From Athripsodes cinereus (Eukaryota; Arthropoda; Insecta; Trichoptera; Leptoceridae): a stretch of 64,000 nt of DNA. The DNA is taken from NCBI GenBank assembly GCA_947579605.1, contig OX388312.1, positions 24,513,313 to 24,577,312 of the forward strand. Direction: 5' to 3'. Position numbers and translations under genes: made by a program. The notes beneath the pieces are model-generated. The model saw nothing but the letters and a program-made list of their open reading frames with translations. It ran no database searches and was not told the DNA's origin. Positions within the stretch are counted from its first letter, which is position 1, and every line of letters starts with the position of its first letter. Below are positions 50,401-62,167 of the stretch, one piece after another.

Positions 50401-50671
50401 TGACATGCTGACTGAATCATATAAAAAATCTGCCTCTCGTTACAATCTTCGTCGAAAACGAGTAGATTATCGTCCTGGTGATGTAGTCTATCGTAGAAAT
50501 TTTGTAAAATCCAATGCAGCTGCGGAATTCATGTCTAAATTGGCCCCTCGTTTTGTGAAAAATCGTATTAGGTCAAAGTTGTCAGATAACGTGTATCTTT
50601 TAGAGTCAATGGATGGTGTTTATAGTGGAAAGTTTCACGTGAAGGATATTCTGAAAGATGAAAAGTATTGA
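47420..50671 (+). CDS. Retrotransposon Pol (protease, reverse transcriptase, RNase H, integrase)
   Basis: About 1083 codons are open in the -1 frame relative to gag. The frame has no stop between the slippery site and 47621, so Pol is probably made as a Gag-Pol fusion. The aspartic protease has LLDSGA (Asp codon at 47624) and LLGIDFW. Reverse transcriptase has KEIDKMLQLGVIEP, TALDLSKAFWQLPL, FGLRN and the catalytic YLDD at 48599-48610. RNase H has HTDCSD, CEKELLA and TDNSSL. Integrase has an HHCC finger (about 49615-49755) and a DD35E triad with Asp codons at 49829 and 50009 and Glu at 50117, followed by a chromo/GPF-like tail (KLAPRFVKN, then FHVKDI). All catalytic residues are present and there is no break. 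Confidence 0.95.
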   Translation, partial: LISPSLRHPSDTIARSSSSDVISSDGNSRYNYRGVTRNLCTTRVVRKENDGRPYVNIKIHSVICLSLLDSGAVISILGKNSHVQFLNLGYPLVPCETRVLTADGNGQSVLGTLTLPVQYQGIEKCITFLVVPSITSSYLLGIDFWKRFNICPELFPVSVCTIPPVLHLNAVTQIDERIFSADLTPEPPVVTKGLIGPTNLTSEQVVIINDIKRSYEDVSYEKKGLGRLKGIFHKIETIGDPVRQRHYPIPHAKKEIMNKEIDKMLQLGVIEPASSSWQSPALIVNKKNGEPRFCLDSRGLNKVTKPNSYCLPWIDRILDSLRDAKFLTALDLSKAFWQLPLSPESKEKTAFFIDGRGSYQFSVCPFGLRNIPSHMQMIADKLFSHRFPGRVHCYLDDILIVSETFEQHCNDLRLVQSILKENGLTINMTKSEFCKSSLRYLGYIVDGEGLRTDEIKIEAMKKFPTPTTPKQVKSFLGMCSYYRKFIQNFAHIAAPLSALTSRKNKKFVWNEEAENAFHSLKLALQSAPVLVQPDYTKEFYLHTDCSDLAMSGILMQKLEDGEHPIAYFSRKLTGPERNYSICEKELLAALCSITHFRNYLDGVRFHLITDNSSLQWLHKLQNPTGRLARWSTRLSAFDFDVTHRPGKLNVVPDCLSRVEIGTLTLPTEITDTCDAVYNKLKKGCENYPQAYPNYQIIEGKLYRYTKSSNTLLSPHEWKLVLPKLDALRVIQEYHCSGDSCHEGTYKTYKHLRRYFYWPNMHLSVARFVNSCEICKTHKIATSGPRGIMGKPKLVSMPLQTLSIDIIGPFVKSVEGYVYILSVVCVFTKFVWIFPLRKCTSAIIQKCLEERIFLPYSVPKCILLDNATYFCSRSFKSFLESYGIEKILYSAYYAPQSNTVERYNQTIGTALSILVDNNHRIWSKKLPIVQASLNNNVSFATGYSPHFLMHGFESVQHASFFKSLSSNVDENPSDELQNSYKQKLDVLYDVYNEVTDMLTESYKKSASRYNLRRKRVDYRPGDVVYRRNFVKSNAAAEFMSKLAPRFVKNRIRSKLSDNVYLLESMDGVYSGKFHVKDILKDEKY

Positions 50672-52284
50672 ATATCCCTGTTATGTATTGTGACTTATGC
50701 AAATTTTAGTATAAATAAAATATTATATGTAGCGAATTGTGTGTTGTATCGTCTTGTTGAGGAATGGAATGTAAAGTACAATGGAGTAGACATAGGTACA
50801 AGCGCCAACGACACTGGTCCATGGATTATATAATGATGACAATTATCGATTAAATATAAATTCCTCGAACCCTTCATTTTCTATCCTGTCTTTCGATGTT
50901 GGTGACAATTGTATGTAGTATGATGTATGCATGTGAGTGTGACTGTGTGAGCCCTGAATGAGGAATTATAGTTGATGTATGTAGTATGATGAATGAAAAA
51001 TATCGAATACCCCAGACAGAGATTCTCTTTAATAATACCCCCCACAAATGTTGTAGTCTTCTGTCGTCATTGTGTATACTTTGTGTCCACATCGATATCG
51101 TTTTGTAAGTGGAGCCCTTGTAAAATTTTAATACTCATATTGTATATATATGGAATGTCGTATGATGTATAGCAGTAGACGTCCTGGCTGTACATTATAT
51201 GAGACAAGCGTATGTGTAAATTGTATTGTTCGCATTTATATTGTAAAATTAAATTGAAATTTTTATGGTTATAGAGTCCTACGAGGAATGCCTCTGTGGT
51301 TGTAATTGAAAAGAAAAATACTGACCTAATCCGTATGTACGAGCGCGAATTAGAGTCTAAACGTATATTGATCAAAGCCGTGAGAATATTATGTGACCAT
51401 ATGTATATGAAAATCGTTATATGTAAATATTTATTTTGTTCTTATAATGTCTTGCTATATGATTCGTCTATAGTACATGACGTATGTTATATTTAATTGT
51501 GAGTGTCTTTCATATCGGATGGGTAAACACGTATAAAATGAGACATCTCTAACTTGTATGTATATTAAATTCTTCGTAATATTAATGTTGTGTAAAGCCG
51601 CGAACTACTAATGCCGGAACTCTTGTGTCGGTACATTGTGCGTGCGTGGTGGTTATAGACCAACTACTCTTGTCGTTGGATATTTCTATTTTAAATAGAC
51701 TATCCGATTTTATTATAATTATTAGTATGTATATATTCCATTAGCTACGGAACCTCATACACATATATTGTAAATTTTATTGATATATTGTACATGTTAT
51801 TAATATAAGGTAATTGTTATATAAATGTTATAAAGAATGTTGAATGTTGTAATTGTTGTTATTATTTAATTATGTTTGCTTAGGAGCCCTGTCTTATAAA
51901 TAATATAGAGTTACTTGAGTGAAGTGAAATTTAACTGGAGGAAATATCAGTGCGCCAAAATTCCTTCAGCATGGCCTGTAATCGCGTGTGTTTAAAATAA
52001 GTAAATGTTGGGCTATAGGATTGTTGCTTATTTATAAGAAAATTTAATTGTTGTTTGATATGTATGTAGTATTCATAGTGTTGTCCCTTTCTATATGTAA
52101 TAATATGTCGCGTCACTTACGGATGAGAGGGGCGTGTCTTTGACGGGACGGGCGGAGCAAGGAGGAAGTACTATCTCTTGTATATAACCAGTGGTTCTCA
52201 ACTTTTTTCTTTTTTTAACTTTACGTCTCTTTGAAAATTTGTCGTTTCACTTCAAATTTTCAAAAAAGGGGCGCAGACGGAGAA
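50672..52284 (+). other. Long 3' non-coding region of the retrotransposon, with polypurine tract
   Basis: 1.6 kb with no sense ORF of useful length and no envelope-like reading frame. AAAAAAGGGG at 52262-52271, 14 bases before the 3' LTR, is the best polypurine-tract candidate; GACGGAGAA directly at the boundary is the alternative. A 102-codon antisense frame (51067-51375) shows no recognisable domain. Confidence 0.6.
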
Positions 52285-54714
52285 TGCTACGCATTAAAAT
52301 ATTCAACGCGTAATACGTTCATATTCGCTGCTATGCCTATAATTCATAGTTGTCCTTTGTCGTCACTCAATAATAATAATAACAATAATATTGTTTTCTC
52401 TCCACATCTTGTCGGTTATTATCGGACACCTTCGACTTAGCATTCGATCACGTGGTTTCTCCCAACGGACTTCTTGTAACGGCTCCCGATGATTGGCATG
52501 ACGCGGCAGTTAGATACCAACCCCGGAACAATCAACACGCGCCGAGTGCCCACTCTACCCTCGCGGCGGACAGTTATCGTAGTAATTACGACAAGTTAAT
52601 AGTATTGTTAGATAATTAGAGGCAATCTTCATAACAGTGTAATGATCAATATTGTTGTCTTCCTGCGTTCATAAAATAATTCTTGTTGTGTGCCGTGTAA
52701 TAATGTACTTTAAAACAACCTGTGTCAATTGTTATGCGCGTGGACGGATTTACCGCCAACATTAGTGTACCCTAAAACCGTTCTTAATAATAATCAATAG
52801 TAATCAATAAACCAAATAATATCGTGAACAGGCTTGAGTATCCTGTGAGTCATATAGATTCCGTTGTCGAAGTGATATTAAGATAACATTTGGGAGTTTT
52901 TTTTGAGTGATGTAGCATTTGTATGATTTTGGGCGTGGTTGTTGCAATTGCCGCCATTTTTCATATCCGTGTGAAATAAGATAATCCCTTGTTTCTGATC
53001 AACTTTTCATTGTTAGGATTCATAAAAGAATCACTTAAACAATTCTTTATACTTGCTCAGTGTTATAAATTTAACTAAAACAAGAATGGGTTCCGAAGGA
53101 ACGAATACATCTTCAACGCGAGAGTCTGTATATTGCGCATCAGTAGTTTATCAATGAACACTCATTCTTATGAGAACGTGAAGATCCTCTCTTAACTTTT
53201 CTGGTTACGACCCTTGTTATGAGAGTGATTAAATGACCACCCGTATATGCTTGGACAGACTATGGAAATAGTGACGCCTTATTCCTTTGGCACTGAGAAT
53301 AGTGTTGAAACGTAAATTATTTCTCTTATCACTTGTGAAGTGGCGATCTCTTCGTCCTGAGGACAGGATCTGTCTGATTCTGACATCACCGCACTCCTGT
53401 ACGTCCTAGAGTATAACCAGCGACCGCCATAGAATCATCAGGGTATGTTTCTTTCATGATCCTGCCATCTCCCGTCTATGAATGCCAAAATACGTTAACA
53501 ATAACATACTTGTCTTTGTGTTATTCTTATCCAGCTCGCCAGTCTATCTGTAAGTGACAATATTACTACTGTATATGATGTATATATATTGATAATTTAT
53601 TCATAACTAAGTTCATATAATCGTCGAACTATCTATATATTAATTTCCTTTGTGTAATAATATAAGATCTTGAGTATGAATGAAGAATGAATGATTCCCA
53701 TTTCATGTTATAGACCCCACGATAATCCAGGTATTGATTTATATTTGTAATACCAAGGTTGGTGTCTTTTAATAATTACCATTGTGTGTTTTACTGTCTC
53801 TATCCAAATATGGCAATACTTTCATAATTTTGCGTATTGTATGGAATAGTATTCCCTACAGATTTACTTTGAAAGTAACTGTATTGTTATGTAATGTATA
53901 TGTTTACACAATAAATGTAAATCACTTACCATCCGATATCTTTCTATTGAAATTCATTTTGTATACCCATCAGTAGATTCAATACTCTTAATAATACTAA
54001 AGTACATATCTCCGCCTCCGTGTATATAATCTCCCAATAACCTAATATATACTCGGAGTAGTTATGTAACAAAGGTTCGAATCCTTGGCCAACCATTGGG
54101 AGGAAGACCATATTATCTCACTACGAAGGCAACCAAGAGCTAAATGAAAGGCTCCATTGATGGAAATAATATATACACTTTCTTGGAAAGGTCTAATGTA
54201 TTTTTTGATAAGCTTAGTTTCACATGATATATATATATAATTTTGTTGTTTACATGGATGTACCTATAAATTTACCTTGATACATAATATGAAGATTCTA
54301 TTCAATAAGTTATAAATGGTATACTGAAGGAGTAAGGTGTTCCTGGTAACCTGACTGCTTGTGGACTTAAGGGTAAGCATGACACAGAGGCCTCTCTCGC
54401 CCAGAGCCAAGTAAAAGGGCCCCATACACTTGTAAGAAACCCCTAGACATAAACACGAGTATAGACCTTTTACTTCTTAATATCTTTAGACTACTTAACG
54501 AGCATATAGACCTATATTTATAACAGTATTACTCTACAGAATATGTATTTTGCTTCTTATAGTTCAGTTTGAAACCTTGTTCATTGTTCTAATTTTGCTT
54601 TTGTAATAAATTGTGTGTTCGACCGTTGGACGAAGCATAATTTACTTGTTATGTGAGAGCGTGGTTAATGGGAACCACACACGTAGCAATTTGATTGCAC
54701 GTCCTCACGTAGCA
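52285..54714 (+). repeat. 3' LTR (2430 bp)
   Basis: It begins TGCTACG and ends CGTAGCA, and is followed by the AACT target duplication. It lacks the 148-bp insertion of the 5' copy, so it shows the original LTR length. The T-arm-like sequence is at 54074-54084. Confidence 0.95.
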
Positions 54715-56265
54715 AACTATGTATATAATTAGTTTATATGAAATTTCCATTGATTTGAGTTATGGATGTTCGCGTCATCGATGTATTGTTTATGTATTCG
54801 TGTAGGCAGAATCATAATATCTACACACTATTAATATCGGTAAGTTTCATATAGCTTTAGTATGTATAAAATAGTTAAGAGAATAAATGACTGCAGCTCA
54901 TGGCGTTATGCACAAATCTCTCATAGCCTATTATAATAATCTGGAGGTCAGTGGATATAACGGCACCGTGCCTACCATTTCAGCTGTGATCATGATGCGC
55001 CATATTCCATACTATATTCTTACATCAAGTGATGCGTTTATTCTTTATTATCAAACAATGAGAACCTCTGTATCTGCGTAGTATAATACATATTATATTA
55101 CAGTATAATGTTCTCTTATTAATATTATTTACTATTGCCACTTAATGCAATATCATTTCTCATTATGGTCTGATCAATTCGCAATACTTCCTAATCCATA
55201 TTCGGAATGAATGAATTCCATTGATCCAAATCGATATTAGATATAAGTACAGCTATATATCTACATACATGCATCTACTATAAGGAAAGCTTATATTAAT
55301 TTATGCAGGTAAATTATGTCAATCTTTCTTTGATAATAAAAAAAAAAATCATAATGATCCTTGCCGAATACACATTGCAAAATTTTAATTTTTAATCAGA
55401 TGTTTGCAATCATTTTAATTTATTTAATCTCTCAACCCTTCAAAGCTGTTTTTTTTTCATTAGAGGCTTTTGAATAACTGTCTGCTTAGTTGTGATTTTA
55501 CTTTTATATGTATTTTGAAAAGGGAAAATCAGTATGTTTGTATGAAAAATATAATGGAGATGGGTAAAGCGATGAAGGTATGCAAGGAGAAGTTTGTCTG
55601 ATGCTTAATTATCTCTAACTTATTCTACAAACACGACGAGAAGGGGATGGATAAACAAAAAATGATTGGGAAAATATTCTGAAAAACAAAACACGCAATA
55701 ATTGTCTGTAAGAGGTTTCTATTTCTGAGGAATCTAGAAAAATATAAAAGATATTATTATTAACGTATGCGTTCATTTTCTGTAAATACTTTATAGCGGT
55801 AACACATGATTAAAATTAAGGTTTTCGAATGATCTGTTCAATAAGTAGTTGTTATCTAAAACATTAGACATATACTCTGTAAGTAATACTTTAATATTGG
55901 TAGTATAATAATATTATGAAGTCAAGCTTAGAAAAATACATCCACCTAATAAACCAATCAACCGTGGTAAATCATATTGATTATATGTTCTAAGTAGACA
56001 AACTTCCTGCTAATGGAAGCTTACAATATATTAAGTACTAGCTTTAGAACCGGCATGGGTAAGAGAATTTTCACCAGCTTTCGAAATCGCTTCTTAACAA
56101 AATGCTTGACTTCATCTGGAATAAGATGTTATTCTTTAATGCTTTACTCAGAGTGTTTCAGCCATTGATATTTATCGAAAGAGTTTTTAAATCAAATGAT
56201 TTATGGAGTATACCTAATTGTGTACTTAAAGAAATGTTTTCAAATAACAACAATTTTATCAATTT

Positions 56266-56470
56266 CATTAAATAAAATATAAAAAATATATTATCGAGCA
56301 CTGTTTAATCTCCACTTTGTTAGGTTAAATACCGACCGTTTTCGCCTATACTTGTAGGCATCTTCAGGGAAACATTGCCTACAAGTATAGGCAAAAACGT
56401 TCGGTACCTAACCTAACAAAGTGGAGATTAAACAGTGCTCACTAATATATTTTTAAAAATATATTTAATA
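56266..56470. mobile_element. Foldback element with about 73-bp nearly perfect arms
   Basis: The arms 56288-56360 and 56376-56448 are inverted copies with few mismatches and a 15-base spacer. Weaker A/T-rich complementarity continues outwards to about 56266 and 56470. Each arm contains TTCGCCTATACTTGTAGGCA or its complement, a hairpin of the hammerhead-like type. The shared outer block reads GAGCACTGTTTAATCTCCAC. Confidence 0.7.
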
Positions 56471-57178
56471 AAATTTAAAATGGATTTCCACAGTTTTAAC
56501 ACAAAAACTCTTGAATTATTAATGTTATTAATTCAGGAACGTGCTAACTAAATGCAAGTATTTTATTGTTATTCGACAGGTGAGTGTATCCTATAGCGAT
56601 AATAATATAATAAACACATATCTAACTTCCCATACCTACATACATATGGACTGTCTCAAATATTTATAGTTATGAGGTTCATATTATGAAGATCAAAACT
56701 TTATACTAGCTACCTAATATTATATCAACCTTCCATTGAGCTTATCTTGAGTTAATCAATTTCTAATCATTACATACATCTGTGATATTACATGTATTAT
56801 TATATTGACTGACTGAGATCAGCTGTGTAACTATTAACAATATTATTATCAAATTTACTTACAAATCTTATCACATTATAAACGTACGTAGGAATAAATG
56901 ACACGATTTCATTCTAATGATTTCAATCACTAAATTGCAATGCGTATTAAGTATGTTGATTACTATAATGTACTCGCAATATCAATCAACCATAGTTGCT
57001 GTAGTTTATTTCTAATAGTCTTCACTGAACATTGGAAAAAGATAAGATCATTTGTCTGATAAATCAAAATAAATTCTGTGGATGTAAATTGAAGAGTAAT
57101 TTATGGCATATTTTATTTATTTTATACATAGAACTAATGCTTCTTATCAATAATGAATATATGAATAATAATAATAAT

Positions 57179-57232
57179 CTGTTATGGTCTCAGTGCAGGA
57201 TGACATTTTTAGGATAGTAAAAATAATTTAAA
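57179..57232 (+). repeat. Retroposon 3' end with TAA tail, copy 2
   Basis: GGTCTCAGTGCAGGATGACA, TTTTTAGGATAG and a short A/T-rich tail. It matches 21922-21975. Confidence 0.55.
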
Positions 57233-57809
57233 GTATTTTTTCATAGCAAAGATAGAATAACACAAACAAACTAAAGGTTTGGATTAAAGAAGTCTCATGG
57301 TTTCTAAAATTTGAGTATCTTAGCAGACAGCGAATGACTCGTTTCGTTTTAAGAAAATTCCCTTATTTTTTTTTAACACAACAAAGTGAAACACCAAAAC
57401 AATTAAAAAATGAAAGGCAATAAACTCTAATCAATATTCAAACTCAAATCTAATTTGCATGGAAGTATTAAATCATAACGGGATGCAAAGTGCCCAGCAA
57501 TTGATTGCATTGGACGTATGTATATATTACTATCATGGTAAATATATTTACCAACAACGATACTTGTAATAATTAGGGATTACCTGAACAAAATTGAGAT
57601 AAGAACTTACTAAGTAGTTTAGTAGGTACCATTTATTATAGAACAGTACGAAACATAGTGTGCCTACTAATTACAAATATATAGATATTTTATACAGGAA
57701 CATTGTAGGTAAAATCGGGTAGCGTTGCTCAAATAAGTTTAAAAATCATATATTTTTCAGAGTGTTGTTTAAATTCAAATAAAATTTATTCGCATACATT
57801 TTCGTAAAT

Positions 57810-57932
57810 AGTACTATATAGTACTATACTATAACCTCACGCTGTGTCCCAAGTGGGGTAGGCAGAGAGAACGGAACGGCAAACAGATTTATCTTTACGC
57901 ACTTCCTTCGCTTCCTCCACATTCGTAAGTAG
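57810..57932 (-). mobile_element. LINE 3' end, TATAG-tail family, very short copy
   Basis: Only the last 30 or so codons and the TATAG-type tail are present. The sequence matches the ends of the other copies. Confidence 0.7.
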
Positions 57933-59318
57933 TACCTAATGTTATAAATAAAAGCTTAAAAGTTTGGTTTGGAATTAAAATATACTTAATATTATGATAA
58001 GTATAAGATTGTGTAATTGCTCAAAAGCTGTCTATTGCTGTAGATAATTAATAAATAAAGGAAACTCTAATATTTGATACATTGTTCGTTAATTGCGTAG
58101 TCCAGATTATCTCACATTTAACTTCTTTGCTTTCATAATATTGCCAACAGTAAAAAATAAAGAAAACGTAGAAGAAAAACATCAGGACATGATAACAAAA
58201 CACCTCTAGAGCTTTTCTAGCTTTTGTATAGATACATATATTAAAAGCTAGGCAGTAAACGAACAATATAAATTGATTAGTGGTTGAAGCCACTGCGTGC
58301 AAAAGCACTGAAGAAACATATTGTGAGAAATGTACAAGCTTTAAAATAATGCGGTGAGTAGCGTAGACTATTCAATACAAAGCAATGCAATGGTTTTATC
58401 TAGTAGTAATATGCAAACACTACTGAGTTATTTTATGATACATGTGCATTCTTGTTTGTTAAGAGTTTTATGTTTTACACCACAAATATACCGAAACCTT
58501 CAAGATATTGTATGAAAGCAGCGAGAAATTAGTAATGAATACATATGTGTGACGATCACATTACAACAAATAAATTTCCTATGATTTGAAATCCTAATAG
58601 TGAAATATTAAGCAAATAAGAATTTGGAAAATTATAAATTATTTTTTTATGTAATAATCGTCATTGATAGAATTTTGTATGAAATTGCTTGTGTTCTCCC
58701 ATATTTCTTATAAAACTTTGAAAGAATATTTATTTCAGCATTATAATATAGTTGGGAACATTTCAAAATACAAACATTCTTTTAAAAACCTTGCATAACT
58801 ACCATAAGAAGAAAACATAAATATCAATTTTTCAAACAGGTGTAATGCCAAGATGGTATTAAACTATCGGTATTTTAGTGCAGTATTCGCATTGGTTATT
58901 AAATCCAATACATAGTACTTACATAATAGCACATTTCGATCTTCCTAGCGGTTTACAAGTCTTTATGACAGACTTTACTACCGTAGAATTCAGTAATAAA
59001 GCTACAATCTTTCACGCTTCTTCTATTCTGCGGTTGGATTCATAATATTGACCACCGCAACATTCTTCATGTTATGGTTTGCGTCGCAATATTAAAACAA
59101 ACCATGTATTAGACTTGACTTTATGCAACTACTTACCTCTATTAACTATTTAAATATCGATAAACAATAAATTCTAGGGATAATTAAACTACCGCGTTTG
59201 TCATACTTCCTTTCAATAGTTTCTAGTAATTAAATAACGAATGTTTATACTATATTTTGAATGACATATCCAATATGTATAAGTAACAATGAATTTTTGC
59301 GATGGCAAAGAGAAGAGA

Positions 59319-59500
59319 TTTTTTTTTAACAAGATATGTCTGGGTTTTTGTTATAAACACAAATACAACCTTATACACCTTTCACAGTAAGCTACTAAAA
59401 GCTTGTGTCGTGAAAGGGGAGTTTACCGGCACCTGCTATCGAACCACGGACCCCTTGTTCACGAGGCCGAGACTCTACCTCCAGGCTACCGACGAACTCA
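59319..59500 (-). mobile_element. tRNA-derived SINE, copy 2
   Basis: A full 182-bp copy on the minus strand. It starts GAGTTCGTCGGTAGCCTGGA, has a box A-like GGAGGTAGAGTCTCGG, a box B with one change (59435-59445), the conserved body and a terminal T run. Confidence 0.85.
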
Positions 59501-60811
59501 ATTGACATTGACAACGAATTTAAGTTGTTTGTTTACGAGATATCTTACAACTTAAACACATTCAAAGAGTTAATAAAAGAGTTAATATAAGGTTATAAGT
59601 ATAAAATGTGAATAAGTATAAAAAGTAATAATTCTTCAGCCATTTTACAACTATTGATGCTTCTTATATCTTCACTAAGCCATGGGTACAATGTTTACTA
59701 ACATGCTCCCGTGAAAACGAAGTAAGAATGTTAAGATAATACAATATTCATTGTTCATGTAATTTATTTGCAATGGGTGTTAGGATATGGATATAAGCTT
59801 TGATTGATTGACAGTCAAACAATGAATACATTATGATTATAGTCTATTCGTTATGTTGTAATAAGTGCGGAAACCACAGCTTCTTGAAGTATGTGGAAAT
59901 GGAGTTTTTCGCGGAAACCAAAACGAATTCTCTATTACGCGAAATGACAGTATAATATTTATAATAATTTTAGTTTTTCACATACATTAGAAGTGAGAAT
60001 ATGAATAAAAGTGAGGTTGATTTGAAGCTCCGTTCTTTCATTATACATTGTACTCTACCCCTAAAATGTATTGAAAAGATAGATCGAGATACAAGAATAA
60101 TACTGTGTTGACTGTTGCATTCTTGTTTTACAACAAGATGATCTGATGATGTAAGGTGAAACACAGAAAACAATGAGCCTAGAATATAAATTCGAAGAAA
60201 GTCAGCGTAGAAGCCTACAGTTAAGCTAATGAGGATGAATAAGTGATCGTAGAAAACGTCATTTTTTTTTCACAAATTTTCGCATATAATAAGGTTGTTT
60301 ATACACTCAAAACTAACAAATAAAATAAACGTTCTGGACTCAATGGATTCTGAAGTTAATTAATTCAATTCTCTTCTATGTATATATAAAGGCTTGCGAG
60401 TGATCATTCTCGCTTGCGAGTGATCAGGGAAGAAAGTTATTTAAATAAGTTGATTCAAATTCGACACAAAAGTCTAAGAAATAAATGAAATGCTGGTATT
60501 ATTGGATAACATTTTAGATCGTTGAATCCTTATTTGCAGGAAAACATTATTTTATTTGTTCGAATGCTATTATAAAGTAAATATATTTTTATAAAATAAC
60601 TGCAACATAATTCATGACACTAAACGAAGTGTTCCGATGATATACAAGTTCATAGTCCATTCATCTGTTTTAATAGGCAATCCATATTAGGGGCTCTATA
60701 ATTATATGGACGTCGGGAATACATACAATATTATAATGTATGGATACAAGCCCCTGCAACACTTAAATATTTATTGGTCTAAAGTGATGATACATGGGTC
60801 AAAGTTAATTT

Positions 60812-60990
60812 AAAAAAAAAGATATATCTGGGTTTTGTTTGTTATAAACCCAAATACAACCTTATACACCTTTCACAGTAAGCTACTAAAAGCTTGTGTC
60901 GTGAAATAGGAGTTTGCCGGCACCTGGTATCGAACCACGGACCCCATGTTCACGAGACCGAGACTCTACCTCCAGGCTACCGACGAACTC
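60812..60990 (-). mobile_element. tRNA-derived SINE, copy 3
   Basis: A full copy with box A-like GGAGGTAGAGTCTCGG, perfect box B GGTTCGATACC (60926-60936) and the same tRNA-unrelated body. It ends in a run of T that could also act as a Pol III terminator. It lies 1.3 kb from copy 2 in the same orientation. Confidence 0.85.
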
Positions 60991-62167
60991 ATTTAATTAG
61001 ATAGTTCTTTGATATGTGTAGAAACTACTTTTCAGTATTTTATATATTTTGACAAATCGAGATTTATACCAAATTAATCACAAGCGTTAGTGACCAATTA
61101 GGTAGCTTCAAAGGTTACAATTTATAATTCATATTTTAGTGACATTTTTCATACTTATTACGTTAGGTAACTTATACCTATGAAGAGAGGAAAAAATTCT
61201 TCGGACTGGCGAATGAGAGGGAGATATTTTAAAGAGTGATACACATACTATTCCCAAATCCATTCATAAATTATAATCATGTTTTCCAACTCATATAACA
61301 TTGATACTAAAACATCCTTTATAATAGTTCATTTATTTTCTAATAGAATCATATGCAGGCAAAATCTCAAATTATGACTTTTAAAACTAATATTAATCGA
61401 GTTAAATTTTGAAATGTTAAACGATATCCCATAATCATTATTGAACTATAATAATATAATATCTCATTAACCATCATGACTTAAAGGCATTTTGGAAAGA
61501 TATACAATTAATATCCTTATCTAAATTACCCATTGAATTGTTTAGTGCTAATTTTGAATTATAATAAAAAAAAAACACGATGGTACAATACATTAAAAAC
61601 ATAGCAATAAAAATTTGCATAAGCTTTTACCTACTCGGCATTATTAGAAATATTATTAATAATGTCTGCTTCATAATTTTTGAAGATATAAATATAATTT
61701 TATTTATTATATCAAATCATTAAAGTAAATACGACCATATTTATTTAGTATTCTTATATAGGTGGTCTTCTAATACATATAGAAATAAGACGACTACTAG
61801 ATTATTCTGAATGAAAATTCAGCGAAATAGAAAGTTAAAATCACTCAAGTAAACAAATTAGATAATAAGTATTTTATCCACACTTACGAGTTTAAATTAT
61901 TCCTACAGATGAGATGAAAATATCCAGTTTTCACAGTAACAATCATCTTGATATTATTTTAGTTTCATTGCGTTATACCTTTCACAAGTTTAGGTAAACT
62001 TTAAAAGCAAATTGTCATTATATTTTGAACTACTCTAGATTAATCATTTCAGTTAATTCTACTCACCGATGGTCAACCTATTTGAAAAGGTATTAACTAG
62101 GTAGGTAGGTTGTATATGATACACAAACATAATAATATGTGAAATACTGAGGTTAGGAACAAATGCA

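Larger units (their letters stand above)
42929..54714 (+). mobile_element. Complete Ty3/gypsy LTR retrotransposon
   Basis: The 11.8-kb element has two LTRs, a leader, gag, pol in the -1 frame, a long 3' non-coding region and a purine tract. Both LTRs begin TGCTACG and end CGTAGCA, a 7-bp inverted repeat with the usual TG...CA ends. AACT at 42925-42928 is repeated at 54715-54718, a 4-bp target-site duplication. Pol order is protease, RT, RNase H, integrase, which defines the Ty3/gypsy (Metaviridae) group. No env ORF follows pol. The LTRs look almost identical and both ORFs are open, so insertion was recent and the copy may be active. It lies antisense to ft inside the inferred intron. I cannot name the clade. 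Confidence 0.95.

Noticed and set aside
51067..51375. 102-codon antisense frame in the retrotransposon 3' region, as a possible accessory gene
   Set aside because: Composition follows the AT-rich DNA and there is no motif; only conservation in other copies could revive it.
42929..54714. Endogenous retrovirus with envelope, or a BEL/Pao element
   Set aside because: There is no env frame, and the pol domain order and motifs fit Ty3/gypsy.
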